NCBI RefSeq assembly: GCF_025464955.1
Contig: NZ_JAODNM010000117.1
Location: forward strand, 148,781 to 212,780
DNA: 64,000 bases
Origin: Amycolatopsis sp.
Lineage (GTDB): Bacteria; Actinomycetota; Actinomycetes; Mycobacteriales; Pseudonocardiaceae
Reading direction: 5' to 3'
The position numbers and the translations under genes were made by a program. The notes under the pieces were generated by a model. That model saw nothing but the letters and a program-made list of their open reading frames with translations. It ran no database searches and had not been told where the DNA came from. Positions 39,178 through 47,954 of this stretch are shown one piece after another; the first letter of the stretch is position 1, and each line of letters opens with the position of its first letter.

Positions 39178-40470
39178 GTGAGTAGTCAGCGGGGGACTGA
39201 AGAACGTAAAGGCGCGCGCAAGATACTTGGTTCGATCGTGGTCGACACGCGGCCGCTGAAGATCCCGGCGTACCGGCGGCTGTGGGTGTCCACCGCGGTT
39301 ACCGCGATCGGTAGCCAGCTGACAGCCGTCGCCGTGCCGAAACAGGTGTACGACTTGACCGGCTCGTCCGGCTTTGTCGGGCTTACGGGTGCTGTCGCGC
39401 TGGTGCCGTTGTTGGTCTTCGGGCTTTGGGGCGGCGCGATCGCGGACACCGTCGACCGCCGCAAGCTGCTCCTCGTCACCAACACCGGCATCGCGCTGAC
39501 CTCGGCAATGCTCTGGGTGCAAGCCCTCGTCGGCGTCGGCTCGGTGTGGCTGGTCCTCACGCTGCTTGGCGCCAACCAGGCATTCTTCGCGGTCAACATG
39601 CCGACCCGCAGCGCGGTGATCGCCCGGCTGGTCCCGGTCGAACTGCTTCCCGCGGCCATTTCGCTCGGCGCGACGATGATGCAGTTCGGCGCCGTCCTCG
39701 GCCCGATGGCTGCCGGCGCGCTGATGCCCGTGGTCGGATTATCCACTTTGTACCTGGTCGACACGGTCGCGCTCACCGTGACGCTGTTCGCCGTATGGAA
39801 GTTGCCCGCCCTCCCGCCGACGAACGGCCCGTCACGCCGTGCCGGGATCCGCGACGTCGTCGACGGTTTCCGTTACCTGGCAACGCAGAAGATCCTGCTC
39901 GCGTCCTTCCTGGTCGACATCATCGCGATGGTGTTCGGCATGCCGCGGGCACTGTTCCCAGAAATGGCCGAACGTACTTTTGGTGACCCGCCGGGCGGTG
40001 GCGTGGCACTTGGCTGGCTCTACGCCGCGATCCCGATCGGTGCGCTGATCTGCGGGATCGCGTCCGGCTGGCTCTCGCGCATCGGCAGGCACGGCGTCGC
40101 CGTCACGATCGCGATCTGCGTGTGGGGCGCCTCCGTGCTGGGCTTCGGGATGACCCATTCCCTGTGGCTCGCCGTCGTGTTCATGGCGCTGGCCGGCGCC
40201 GCGGACTTCGTCAGCATGGTGTTCCGCAGCTCGATTCTGCAGAGCGCCACGACCGACGAAATGCGCGGCCGTCTGCAGGGCGTGTTCACCGTGGTCGTGG
40301 CGGGTGGTCCGAGGATCGCCGACGTGACCCACGGCTGGGCGGCGGCCGGGGTCGGTACCGCGGTCGCGGCGTCCGGCGGCGGCGCGCTGGTGATCGTGGT
40401 GGTGATCGCCACCGTCGCCCTGTTGCCCGCGTTCTGGCGGTACCGCGCCCCGACGTCGGTCAAGAGCTGA
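39178..40470 (+). CDS. MFS transporter, EntS-like family
   Basis: A 430-residue transporter with twelve predicted helices of the MFS_3 (EntS-like exporter) group. Motif A is GLWGGAIADTVDRRKLLLVT; helix 5 region has SLGATMMQFGAVLGPMAAGA; a second-half motif is RSSILQSATTDEMRGRLQGV. The GTG start with a TAAGAT box 8 bp upstream suggests a leaderless mRNA. Its last 11 bases overlap the 3' end of the convergent MBL-hydrolase gene. Likely an efflux pump; substrate unknown. Confidence 0.92.
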   Translation: MSSQRGTEERKGARKILGSIVVDTRPLKIPAYRRLWVSTAVTAIGSQLTAVAVPKQVYDLTGSSGFVGLTGAVALVPLLVFGLWGGAIADTVDRRKLLLVTNTGIALTSAMLWVQALVGVGSVWLVLTLLGANQAFFAVNMPTRSAVIARLVPVELLPAAISLGATMMQFGAVLGPMAAGALMPVVGLSTLYLVDTVALTVTLFAVWKLPALPPTNGPSRRAGIRDVVDGFRYLATQKILLASFLVDIIAMVFGMPRALFPEMAERTFGDPPGGGVALGWLYAAIPIGALICGIASGWLSRIGRHGVAVTIAICVWGASVLGFGMTHSLWLAVVFMALAGAADFVSMVFRSSILQSATTDEMRGRLQGVFTVVVAGGPRIADVTHGWAAAGVGTAVAASGGGALVIVVVIATVALLPAFWRYRAPTSVKS

Positions 40471-41284
40471 ACTTCGCCAGATCCACCGGGTCGTGCGAGG
40501 TGAAGATATCGACCTCGTCGCCGTGGTTCCTGGCTAGTTCGCGTAGTCGGCGGACGTTGGCTACACGCGGTTCTTTCTTCGTCTGCATCAGGTTCTGGAA
40601 CAGCTCCAGGCCCGGCGGGCAGTGCGGTTTGACCGGGTCGAGCTGGCCGTGGAAGAAGTACGCGTCCCCGGCGTGCAGCAGCCAGCCGTCCCCGGTGTCC
40701 ACTGCGACGCCCGCGTGGCCCATGGTGTGCCCGGCCAGTGGAACGAGCAGGATTTCCGGTGGCAGGCCTTTGAGTTCGCGGACGGCTTCGAAACCGAACC
40801 AGCTCTCGCCGGACTCGTCGTAGATGCTCCACTGTGGATTGTGGGCGAACTGGGCCCCACGGAACCTGGTGCGCTCGCGCGGGTGTTTCGGTGCCGTTGC
40901 GACGCGGTGTTCTTCTGCGCGGACGTGCACCAAAGCGTTCGGGAAGTCCGCGAGTCCGCCGGCGTGGTCGATGTCGAGATGGGTCGGCACGATGTGCCGG
41001 ACGTCTTCGGGGGACAGCCCGAGCGCGGTGATCTGCGCCGCGGCCGAGTCCTCAATGGTCGGTTGCGGGCCGGTGAACGTGACGAAGTTCCGGCCGAGCC
41101 AACGGCTTGGGTTTTCGACCGCTTGCCGCCCGAATCCGGTGTCCACCAGCACAAGCCCGTCGCCGGTTTCGATCAGCAGGCAATGGCAGACGAGGTGCGA
41201 GCGCCGGAGGAGGCCGGGGCGGCCGTCGACCAGTTTCCCGCCGATCGGATGCATGGTCCCGCAGTTCAGGTGGTGGACCTTCAT
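40460..41284 (-). CDS. MBL-fold metallohydrolase (lactonase-like)
   Basis: A 274-residue metallo-beta-lactamase-fold hydrolase. The metal motif reads THLDIDHAGGL, i.e. the second His of the canonical HxHxDH is Asp, a variant found in some subfamilies. Other ligands appear in LAGHTMGHAGVAV and LLHAGDAYFF, with a final His in IFTSHDPVDL. N-terminus MKVHHLNCGTMHPIGGKLV is characteristic. Similar proteins are annotated as N-acyl-homoserine-lactone or other lactone hydrolases. It follows a TetR gene by 10 bp on the same strand, so the pair is probably an inducible detoxification operon. Confidence 0.9.
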   Translation of the reverse strand: MKVHHLNCGTMHPIGGKLVDGRPGLLRRSHLVCHCLLIETGDGLVLVDTGFGRQAVENPSRWLGRNFVTFTGPQPTIEDSAAAQITALGLSPEDVRHIVPTHLDIDHAGGLADFPNALVHVRAEEHRVATAPKHPRERTRFRGAQFAHNPQWSIYDESGESWFGFEAVRELKGLPPEILLVPLAGHTMGHAGVAVDTGDGWLLHAGDAYFFHGQLDPVKPHCPPGLELFQNLMQTKKEPRVANVRRLRELARNHGDEVDIFTSHDPVDLAKFSS

Positions 41285-41294
41285 CGTTCGCTCC

Positions 41295-41864
41295 TCATGA
41301 TCGCCGGTCGAGGATGATGCGCAGGTGTGCGCTGATTGCGCGCAGAGGCGCGAGGTCGTGCTGTGTCTTGGCCAGGAGAAGGCCGCCTTCGATCGACGCG
41401 ATGATGACCGTGGCGAGCTGCTCCGAGTCTTCGATTCCTTGCGCGGAAAGGTATTCCGCGGCGGCTTCCTGCCATGAAAGGTAGCCGCCGGCGCACGCCA
41501 ACCGGATCGGCTCGCTGTCGTCCGAGGCGTCCAGTGCGACTGTCGCGATGGGACACCCGCGGTGGAACTCGGACGCCGCGAGCGCGTCCGCCAGCGCGTT
41601 GATGATCATGCTGACGGCGTCCGCCGGACCGGACGCGTGCTCGGTGATGGCTTTGAGCTGGTCGCGCAGTCGTGCGCTGGAAATCTCGATCGCCTCGGCG
41701 GCGAGCTGCTCCTTTCCGCCGGGGAAGTGGAAGTACAGCGAACCCTTGGGCGCGCCGCCGGCGGCGAGGAGCTGGTTGAGGCCTGTCGCGTGATAGCCCT
41801 GGGTGTGGAACAGTTCGGCCGCGGTCTCGAGCATGCGGCGACGGGTGTCCGTGCGGTGGACCAT
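41295..41864 (-). CDS. TetR-family regulator (LmrA/YxaF type)
   Basis: A 189-residue repressor: HTH TRRRMLETAAELFHTQGYHA then TGLNQLLAAGGAPKGSLYFH, followed by FPGGKEQLAAEAI, and the TetR_C_LmrA-type domain with SEFHRGCPIATVALDASDD. The Gly-Cys-Pro motif is typical of this subgroup. It precedes and is co-transcribed with the MBL hydrolase gene. Confidence 0.93.
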   Translation of the reverse strand: MVHRTDTRRRMLETAAELFHTQGYHATGLNQLLAAGGAPKGSLYFHFPGGKEQLAAEAIEISSARLRDQLKAITEHASGPADAVSMIINALADALAASEFHRGCPIATVALDASDDSEPIRLACAGGYLSWQEAAAEYLSAQGIEDSEQLATVIIASIEGGLLLAKTQHDLAPLRAISAHLRIILDRRS

Positions 41865-41882
41865 GAGACGACCTTAGCTCAA

Positions 41883-41902
41883 ACTATGACGACTGGTCTA
41901 GT
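41883..41902 (-). promoter_or_regulatory. Possible TetR operator
   Basis: Imperfect inverted repeat ACTA-t-GAC / GTC-TAGT around GACTG, 18 bp upstream of the TetR start and between it and the divergent protease gene. One base breaks the symmetry, so the call is weak. Confidence 0.35.
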
Positions 41903-42001
41903 GATTTTCGCTGAAAAAATTACTGTCGGCAACCGGGTGACCCGGCTGGAACCGTGACCGTGACGGGGCGCAACATCGAACTGAGAGAGGGGATATTTGC
42001 C

Positions 42002-43591
42002 ATGAGCGAAAACGAGTTCGCCGCGCTTCCCGGCAGTGAGCGCGCGGCACTTGAAGATGTCGAGGTCGTCGGCCCGGTCGACGCCGCCGAGCGGATCACG
42101 GTGACGCTGATCCTGCGCCGGCGCGCCGAGTTGCCCGAGGAGCTCGTCGAGGGTCCGGAAACGTTGACCCGCGAGGAGTTCGCCGCGCGGCACGGCGCCG
42201 ATCCCGCCGACGTGGAGGCCGTACGCACGGCTCTGACCAGCGCCGGCCTCGAGATCGTCGACTCTGACGCGGGCTCTCGGCGGGTCGTCGCGGAGGGTCC
42301 GGTGGGTGCGATCACCACGGCCTTCGGCACCGACCTGAACGTCGTCCGCAACACCGATCCCGTAGGCGGCGGCCAGATCGAGCATCGGGCGCGGTCCGGT
42401 GAGCTGAACGTGCCCGTTGCCCTCGACGGGATCGTCGAGGCGGTGCTCGGCCTGGACGATCGTCCGCAGGCCCGGATCAACGTGAGCAGGCTCGGTGCGC
42501 ATGCGCAGGCCGCGCAGCGGAAGTCGTACAAGCCCAACGCTTTGGCGACTGTCTACAAGTTCCCGGCCGGCACCGACGGCACCGGGCAGACGTTGGCGAT
42601 TCTCGAACTCGGCGGCGGGTTCGTACAGTCCGATTTGGACACTTACTTCGGCATCCTCGGAATCGCGACGCCGTCGGTCACGGCCGTGGGCGTCGACGGC
42701 GGCACGAACGCGCCGTCGAACGACCCGAACTCCGCCGACGGCGAGGTGATGCTGGACATCGAGGTCGCCGGAGCCCTCGCACCGAAGGCGACGCAGCTGG
42801 TCTACTTCGCGCCCAACACCGACCGCGGCTTCGTCGACGCGCTGAGCACCGCCGTGCACGCGTCGCCGACGCCGACCGTGGTCAGCATCAGCTGGGGTGG
42901 CGCGGAAGACCTGTGGACCGCGCAGGCGCGCAAGTCGTTCGACGCCGCGCTCGCCGACGCCGCCGCGATGGGTGTCACGGTCACGGTTGCCAGCGGGGAC
43001 AACGGAAGCCTCGACGGTCAGACGGACAAGAAGCAGCACACGGACTTCCCGTCGTCGAGCCCGCACGCGCTGGCTTGCGGCGGCACCAACCTCGACGCGG
43101 ACGCCGCGGGTGCCGTCACGTCGGAGACGGTGTGGAACGGCGGCACCGGCAAAGGGGCCACTGGCGGCGGTGTCAGCGACAAGTTCGCCTTGCCGACGTA
43201 CCAAGGAAAAGCGGGCGTACCGACTCGCGTCGGCACCGGCAAGTCCGGACGCGGAGTGCCCGACGTCGCGGCCGTCGCGGACCCGGCCACCGGGTACGAG
43301 ATCCAGGTCGACGGGCAGATGCTGGTCTTCGGCGGCACGAGCGCGGTGGCGCCGTTGTGGGCGGCGCTGATCTGCCGACTGGCGCAAGCGCTCGGGAAGC
43401 CGCTCGGGTTGGTGCACACGCAGCTGTACGCCGGCGTAGCGGCGGGTCAGGTGCAGCCCGGCTTCCGTGACGTCACCGAGGGAGACAACGGCGCGTACAA
43501 GGCCGGGACGGGCTGGGACGCCTGCACCGGCCTCGGCGTCCCCGACGGCGAAGCCCTCCTCGCGGCGCTTCGCGGGGCGGCTGCGGGTTAG
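42002..43591 (+). CDS. S53 (sedolisin/kumamolisin) family peptidase
   Basis: A 529-residue acid protease of the sedolisin family. Residues ~1-165 are the pro-kumamolisin prodomain; the catalytic domain follows with Glu248 and Asp252 (ADGEVMLDIEVAGA), oxyanion Asp333 (VASGDNGS) and Ser447 (FGGTSAVAPLWAAL). Spacings of 4, 81 and 114 residues fit kumamolisin. A calcium site is suggested by FRDVTEGDNGAYKAGTGWDA. No signal peptide is visible at either possible start, so export would need another route. The ATG at 42002 was chosen because AGGGG lies 9 nt upstream; an ATG 48 bp earlier lacks support. Confidence 0.93.
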   Translation: MSENEFAALPGSERAALEDVEVVGPVDAAERITVTLILRRRAELPEELVEGPETLTREEFAARHGADPADVEAVRTALTSAGLEIVDSDAGSRRVVAEGPVGAITTAFGTDLNVVRNTDPVGGGQIEHRARSGELNVPVALDGIVEAVLGLDDRPQARINVSRLGAHAQAAQRKSYKPNALATVYKFPAGTDGTGQTLAILELGGGFVQSDLDTYFGILGIATPSVTAVGVDGGTNAPSNDPNSADGEVMLDIEVAGALAPKATQLVYFAPNTDRGFVDALSTAVHASPTPTVVSISWGGAEDLWTAQARKSFDAALADAAAMGVTVTVASGDNGSLDGQTDKKQHTDFPSSSPHALACGGTNLDADAAGAVTSETVWNGGTGKGATGGGVSDKFALPTYQGKAGVPTRVGTGKSGRGVPDVAAVADPATGYEIQVDGQMLVFGGTSAVAPLWAALICRLAQALGKPLGLVHTQLYAGVAAGQVQPGFRDVTEGDNGAYKAGTGWDACTGLGVPDGEALLAALRGAAAG

Positions 43592-43601
43592 CTGTGGCGT
43601 T

Positions 43602-43652
43602 CCCTCTGGGCCACCCCCGTGGCGTTCAACGCCACAAGGGTGGCCCGAGGGG
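43602..43652 (+). terminator. Long hairpin after the S53 peptidase gene
   Basis: 25-bp arms around a single-base loop, five mismatches; inner part CCCGTGGCGTT-C-AACGCCACAAGGG. Same family as the near-perfect 57-bp palindrome at 52447. Confidence 0.65.
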
Positions 43653-44034
43653 TCCTTAGCGGCGCTCGGAACTCTAACGGCGCTCGGGTTGCTAGCGTGG
43701 CCTTAAGGCTACGACATGGCGACCCGCGCAGTGCGTTGGCCGCCAATGCCTGGAGCTTAGGGGTGTCCGGTGGCTGTGGCGTTGTGACGTGTCGTGAAGG
43801 CCACCTTCACGGCGTAAGGCGTACTCAACTAGGCCTTCACAACCTTTCTGCCTGCCGAAAGTGCCTTCAGGTGCCCCAACAGTCACATCGCCATCACCAG
43901 CACCACCTGCACGACGTGACTGGCCTTCAACCCCGCTACCAGCACCCACCACCCCGCCCCACCCTTTAGTTCCAGGCATCGACGTTGGACGCACTGCGAG
44001 GGTCGCCATGTCGTGGCCTTGAGGGGTCCTTAGC
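43647..44034. mobile_element. MITE-like element with 53-bp imperfect inverted ends
   Basis: The 532-bp gap between the protease and XRE genes contains 53-bp inverted repeats at 43701-43753 and 43972-44024 (about 44 of 53 matching, no gaps), both containing ACGACATGGCGACCC. Outside them GAGGGGTCCTTAGC occurs as a direct repeat at 43647-43660 and 44021-44034. The ~220-bp interior holds a degenerate GAAGGCCACCTTC repeat and no plausible gene. A non-autonomous transposon remnant or a fold-back RNA are the two readings; no transposase is near. Confidence 0.5.
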
Positions 44035-44053
44035 TCAGCCCCTGGACGCGCGG

Positions 44054-44068
44054 AGTGGGAATCCCACT
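44054..44068. promoter_or_regulatory. Candidate operator of the XRE regulator
   Basis: AGTGGGA-A-TCCCACT, a perfect 7-bp inverted repeat around one base, 55 bp upstream of the XRE start codon. Confidence 0.45.
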
Positions 44069-44123
44069 GGCGGGATCTCGGCTGGCATCCTTCTGTGATC
44101 ACTTGCGCACGGGAGGTAGCAGG

Positions 44124-44957
44124 GTGGCCGTTCGTACGAGTCCGGTGTTGAGCAAGCGCCGGCTCGGTCGCCGGATCAAGAAGCTGCGCATCAGCGCCCG
44201 CATGAGCCTGGATGAGGCAGCGGAGAAGCTGGACAAGACCCGCAGTTCGCTCAGCCGCATCGAGAACGGGTTGACGAGGGCCGACGTTCACCTCGTCCGG
44301 TCGATGATGGACGTCTACGACTGCCGCGACGACTGGCTCATCGAACTCGCCCGAAGAGCGAGCCGAAAGGGCTGGTGGCTCACGTTCGGGATCACCGACA
44401 AGGGCTACATCGGCATGGAGACGGAAGCCGCTGACGCTCTGACCTGGCAACTTGCCTACATCCCCGGCCTGCTGCAGACCGAGGCGTACATGCGGGAGTT
44501 GTTTAGCACGGGTCCCCGCTGGAGCAAGGAGCAATTCGAGAATCACGTCAAGGCGAGGATGTTCCGCCAGGAGCGACTTGTCGATCCTGATCAGCCGCTC
44601 AGGCTGACGGCAATCGTCGACGAATCGGTATTGACCCGGCCTATCGGCGGAGCCGAGGTCATGCGAGCCCAACTGAACAGGCTCGTCGAGTTCGGCGGTC
44701 TCGCGACCGTGAGTTTGCAGGTCCTCCCACACGGCCCTAAACCGCACTCGGGCATGGACGGCGCCTTCACGATCCTTCGCTTCGAAGAAGCCGAGGATCC
44801 TGACTTGCTATATCTGGAACCGGTAACGGGTTCGATCCACTCAGAAGAACCGGAAGAGGTCCGGGCCGCTAGGCTGGTGTTCGATCGGCTGCGCTCCGAG
44901 GCGCTGTCGCCGGACGAATCGGTGGCCTTCATCGGGCGTATGGCGGCGCAGCTGTAG
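44124..44957 (+). CDS. XRE-family regulator with DUF5753 domain
   Basis: A 277-residue protein: N-terminal HTH (LGRRIKKLRISARMSLDEAA then EKLDKTRSSLSRIENGLTRA, about 14-70) and a C-terminal DUF5753 sensor-like domain (WQLAYIPGLLQTEAYMRELF to the C-terminus). The GTG at 44124 follows GGGAGG by 7 nt. It is followed by a DUF397 gene 23 bp downstream, the common actinomycete pair (WhiJ-like) linked to development and proposed as toxin-antitoxin-like modules. Target unknown. Confidence 0.94.
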   Translation: MAVRTSPVLSKRRLGRRIKKLRISARMSLDEAAEKLDKTRSSLSRIENGLTRADVHLVRSMMDVYDCRDDWLIELARRASRKGWWLTFGITDKGYIGMETEAADALTWQLAYIPGLLQTEAYMRELFSTGPRWSKEQFENHVKARMFRQERLVDPDQPLRLTAIVDESVLTRPIGGAEVMRAQLNRLVEFGGLATVSLQVLPHGPKPHSGMDGAFTILRFEEAEDPDLLYLEPVTGSIHSEEPEEVRAARLVFDRLRSEALSPDESVAFIGRMAAQL

Positions 44958-44980
44958 TCGACGCTTGAGAGGCGATTCTG

Positions 44981-45175
44981 GTGTCTATTGTGGACCTTGG
45001 GGCTGCCGTGTGGCGCAAGAGCAGCTACAGCAGCGGCACGGGTGGCAACGGTGACTGTGTCGAGGTCGCGCTCGGCGAGCGGGTCGGGGTCCGGGACTCC
45101 AAGGCTCCCGCCGGTGGGGCGCTGGTCGTCGGCATGGGGGCGTGGGCCGCGTTCGTGTCCGAGGTGCGCCGGTAG
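44981..45175 (+). CDS. DUF397 small protein
   Basis: A 64-residue DUF397 protein with the family hallmarks VWRKSSYSSGTGGNGDCVEV, VRDSKAPAGGALVV and a hydrophobic C-terminal helix (WAAFVSEVRR). The GTG start is preceded by GAGAGG. Encoded directly after the XRE/DUF5753 regulator, with which such proteins are believed to interact. Confidence 0.94.
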   Translation: MSIVDLGAAVWRKSSYSSGTGGNGDCVEVALGERVGVRDSKAPAGGALVVGMGAWAAFVSEVRR

Positions 45176-45184
45176 ATTCGCCCC

Positions 45185-46090
45185 ATGGCGAATCCCACTG
45201 GAGAGCAGTTCGAGATCACGCGCGGCGGTGCCCGCGCTGTCGTCACCGAGATCGGCGCGGGCCTGCGGGCCTTCGAGATCGGCGGCGTGCCGTACGTCGA
45301 GGAGTTCGACGCCGACGCGAAGTCGCCGATGGGGGCCGGGCAAGTCCTGCTGCCCTGGCCGAACCGCACCAAGGCCGGCCAGTGGGTCTACCAGGGCGAG
45401 AAGCAGCAGCTCGCCATCACCGAGGAGGCCCGCGGCAACGCGATCCACGGGCTGACCAGGCACAAGGAGTGGCGGCTCGTCGAGCACGCGGAGTCGTCGA
45501 TCACCCTCGCCGTCGACATCGCGGACGAGCCGGGCTGGCCGGTGCCGCTGCACGCGACGATCACCTACGAGGTCGCGCCGCGCGAGCTGACCGTGACGCA
45601 CGAGATCCGCAACGACGGCGAGACGTCGATCGGCGTCGGCGTCGGCACGCACCCGTACTTCCGCATCGGTGATGTGCCGACCGACGAGCTGACGCTGACG
45701 TTGTCCGCGAAGCGCGTCCGCCCCGCGCTGCCCGAGGAGCAGATGCCGTATGGCGAGGAGCAGGACGTCGAGGGCACGGAGTACGACTTCCGCGCCGGGC
45801 GGCTGCTGGCGGGCGTCGACCTCGACACGGCCTTCACCGCGTTGTCGGCCGACGGCGCCGGCAAGCACCACCACATCCTCACGCACGGTGAGACCAATCT
45901 CGACGTCTGGACCGGCCCCGACTTCGGCTGGGTGCAGGTCTTCACGCCGTCGGAGCTGGTCGGCCGTGGCCGCGCCGTCGCCCTCGAACCGATGACGTGC
46001 CCCGCCGACGCCCTCAACTCCGGCACCGGCCTCATCGACCTCCCGCCCGGCGAAACCTGGACCGGCTCCTGGGGCATCCGCCTCGCCTAA
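45185..46090 (+). CDS. Aldose 1-epimerase family protein
   Basis: A 301-residue galactose-mutarotase-fold protein. Conserved parts: LLPWPNRTKAGQWVYQGEKQ, AIHGLTRHKEWRL (His), GVGTHPYFRIG (His) and a late Glu in AVALEPMTCPADALNSG. It interconverts sugar anomers in the cytoplasm or acts on a hexose phosphate. It starts 9 bp after the DUF397 stop, but a functional link to that pair is unlikely. Confidence 0.93.
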   Translation: MANPTGEQFEITRGGARAVVTEIGAGLRAFEIGGVPYVEEFDADAKSPMGAGQVLLPWPNRTKAGQWVYQGEKQQLAITEEARGNAIHGLTRHKEWRLVEHAESSITLAVDIADEPGWPVPLHATITYEVAPRELTVTHEIRNDGETSIGVGVGTHPYFRIGDVPTDELTLTLSAKRVRPALPEEQMPYGEEQDVEGTEYDFRAGRLLAGVDLDTAFTALSADGAGKHHHILTHGETNLDVWTGPDFGWVQVFTPSELVGRGRAVALEPMTCPADALNSGTGLIDLPPGETWTGSWGIRLA

Positions 46091-46228
46091 CTCGCGTCCA
46101 CCCGCAGCCTCTGTGGACGTAAGTTCGGCGTATTCCCGGGCGGGGCGGATCGTTATTTCCTTGCGGAGTCGAGGGTCCCGGCTGTCTCCTTGACAGCTGT
46201 GAGGTATTTGACCCCGGCTAGGAGCACC

Positions 46229-46720
46229 ATGGAACCGTTGCGACTCGGACTGCCCGACGCGGGCGAGTTGCTTACCCTGCAGCGCGCCGCGTACATCAGC
46301 GAAGCGCGTGCGCATTGCACGTTCGACCTCCCGCCACTGCTGGAGTCGGTCGAGCAGATCCAGACGTCCCTGCTCGATCCCGCCTGTCTGGCCTGGGGGT
46401 ATCGCGACAACAGCGAGGTCGGCCGCTTGGTCGCCAGCGTCCGAATCCGCATAGCCGGCGACGTCGGCGAGGTCGGACGGCTGGTCGTCGCGCCCGATCG
46501 CCAAGGCCAGGGCCTCGGCAGCCGCCTGCTGCTCGCCGCCGAAGAGCGCCTTCCGCGCGGCGTGACGTCGTTGCACCTGTTCACCGGCGAGCACAGCGCC
46601 GGCCCGCTGCGCCTCTATCCGCGCCTCGGCTACCGCGAAACCCATCGTTCACCAGAGGGTCACTACGAACTCGTCCACTTCGAAAAGGCCCGCTCTCACC
46701 CGGTCGGACCAGTTCGTTAG
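46229..46720 (+). CDS. GNAT-family N-acetyltransferase
   Basis: A 163-residue acetyltransferase. Acetyl-CoA binding motif A is VGRLVVAPDRQGQGLGSRLL (Q-G-x-G-x-G/S), followed by TSLHLFTGEHSAGPLRLYPRLGYRE. The ATG at 46229 is preceded by AGGAG; an ATG 39 bp upstream is the alternative. Substrate unknown. It is followed closely by an amidohydrolase gene that appears to have its own promoter. Confidence 0.9.
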   Translation: MEPLRLGLPDAGELLTLQRAAYISEARAHCTFDLPPLLESVEQIQTSLLDPACLAWGYRDNSEVGRLVASVRIRIAGDVGEVGRLVVAPDRQGQGLGSRLLLAAEERLPRGVTSLHLFTGEHSAGPLRLYPRLGYRETHRSPEGHYELVHFEKARSHPVGPVR

Positions 46721-46731
46721 CGTGGCGAACC

Positions 46732-47946
46732 ATGACTAAGGCGATTATTGGTGGCTACGTGGTCCCCGTCGACGGTGAGCCGATCGACGGCGGCACGGTA
46801 CTCATCGAAGACGGCGTTATCGTCGCAGTCGGCAGCGACGCCGACATCGACATCCCCGAGGACGCGGAGCTGATCGACGCCTCCGGTTCGTGGGTGCTTC
46901 CCGGCTTCATCGACGCGCACGTCCACCTGGGCGTCCACGAGGAGGGCGAGGGCTGGGCGGGCAACGACACGAACGAGATGACCGACCCGAACGGCGCCCG
47001 CTTCCGCGCCCTCGACGGCATCGACCCGACCGAGCAGGGCTTCGACGACGCGTTGGCCGGAGGTGTCACGAGCGTGGTCGTCAAACCGGGCTCGGGGAAC
47101 CCGATCGGCGGGCAGACCGTCGGGCTGAAGACGTGGGGCCGGACGGCGTTCGACGTCGTGTTCGCCGAGTCCGTCAGCGTCAAGAGCGCGCTCGGCGAGA
47201 ACCCCAAGCGAGTTTATGGCGAGCAGAAGAAGACCCCGTCAACCAGGCTCGGTGTCGCCGCGGTGATCCGCGAGGCGTTCACCAGTGCCCGTAACTACGC
47301 CGCGCAGCGCGAGCACGCGCGGACCGAGGGCAAGCCCTTCGACGTCGACCTGACGAAGGAAACCCTGGCCAGGGTGCTCGACGGTGAGCTGTACTGGGAC
47401 CAGCACGTCCACCGCGCCGACGACATCGTCACCGCGATCCGGCTGGCCGACGAATTCGGCTACAAACTCGTGGTCAACCACGGCACCGAGGGTCATCTGA
47501 TCGCGGACATCCTCGCCGAACGTGACATCCCGGTGATCATCGGTCCGCTGTTCACCACGCGCTCGAAGGTCGAGGTGCGCAACCGCACGCTGCGCTCGCC
47601 GGGCATCCTGGCGCGCGCCGGGGTCAAGATCGCGATCACCACGGACCACCCGGTCATCCCGATCAACTTCCTCGTCTACCAGGCCGCACTGAGCGTCAAG
47701 GACGGCCTCGACCCGGACACCGCGATCCGCGCGCTGACCGTCAACCCGGCGTCGATGCTGGGGCTGGACGACAAGGTGGGCTCGCTCAAACCGGGCCTGG
47801 ACGCCGACGTCGTGCTGTGGTCCGGCGACCCGCTGGACGTGATGAACCGCGCGATGCGCGTCTTCGTCCGCGGCCGCGAGGTCTACCGCTTCGACGAGAC
47901 GAAGGGCGTCGGTGTGGTCGCCGAGCGTCGCTACCTGGAGGCCTAG
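46732..47946 (+). CDS. Amidohydrolase, imidazolonepropionase-like
   Basis: A 404-residue amidohydrolase-superfamily enzyme. Metal site His-x-His in LPGFIDAHVHLGVHEE, further candidates in LVVNHGTEGHLIADIL and Asp in IAITTDHPVIPINFL. C-terminal beta-sandwich has LGLDDKVGSLKPGLDADVVL then WSGDPLD, typical of dihydropyrimidinase/imidazolonepropionase relatives. A TAGCGT box lies 8 bp before the ATG with no SD, so it is probably leaderless. The substrate is unknown; it would be a cyclic amide or similar. Confidence 0.92.
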   Translation: MTKAIIGGYVVPVDGEPIDGGTVLIEDGVIVAVGSDADIDIPEDAELIDASGSWVLPGFIDAHVHLGVHEEGEGWAGNDTNEMTDPNGARFRALDGIDPTEQGFDDALAGGVTSVVVKPGSGNPIGGQTVGLKTWGRTAFDVVFAESVSVKSALGENPKRVYGEQKKTPSTRLGVAAVIREAFTSARNYAAQREHARTEGKPFDVDLTKETLARVLDGELYWDQHVHRADDIVTAIRLADEFGYKLVVNHGTEGHLIADILAERDIPVIIGPLFTTRSKVEVRNRTLRSPGILARAGVKIAITTDHPVIPINFLVYQAALSVKDGLDPDTAIRALTVNPASMLGLDDKVGSLKPGLDADVVLWSGDPLDVMNRAMRVFVRGREVYRFDETKGVGVVAERRYLEA

Positions 47947-47954
47947 GCCCGACG

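Noticed and set aside
43619..43969. A 116-codon frame in the gap after the S53 peptidase
   Set aside because: It is composed of hairpin and inverted-repeat sequence and has no ribosome site.
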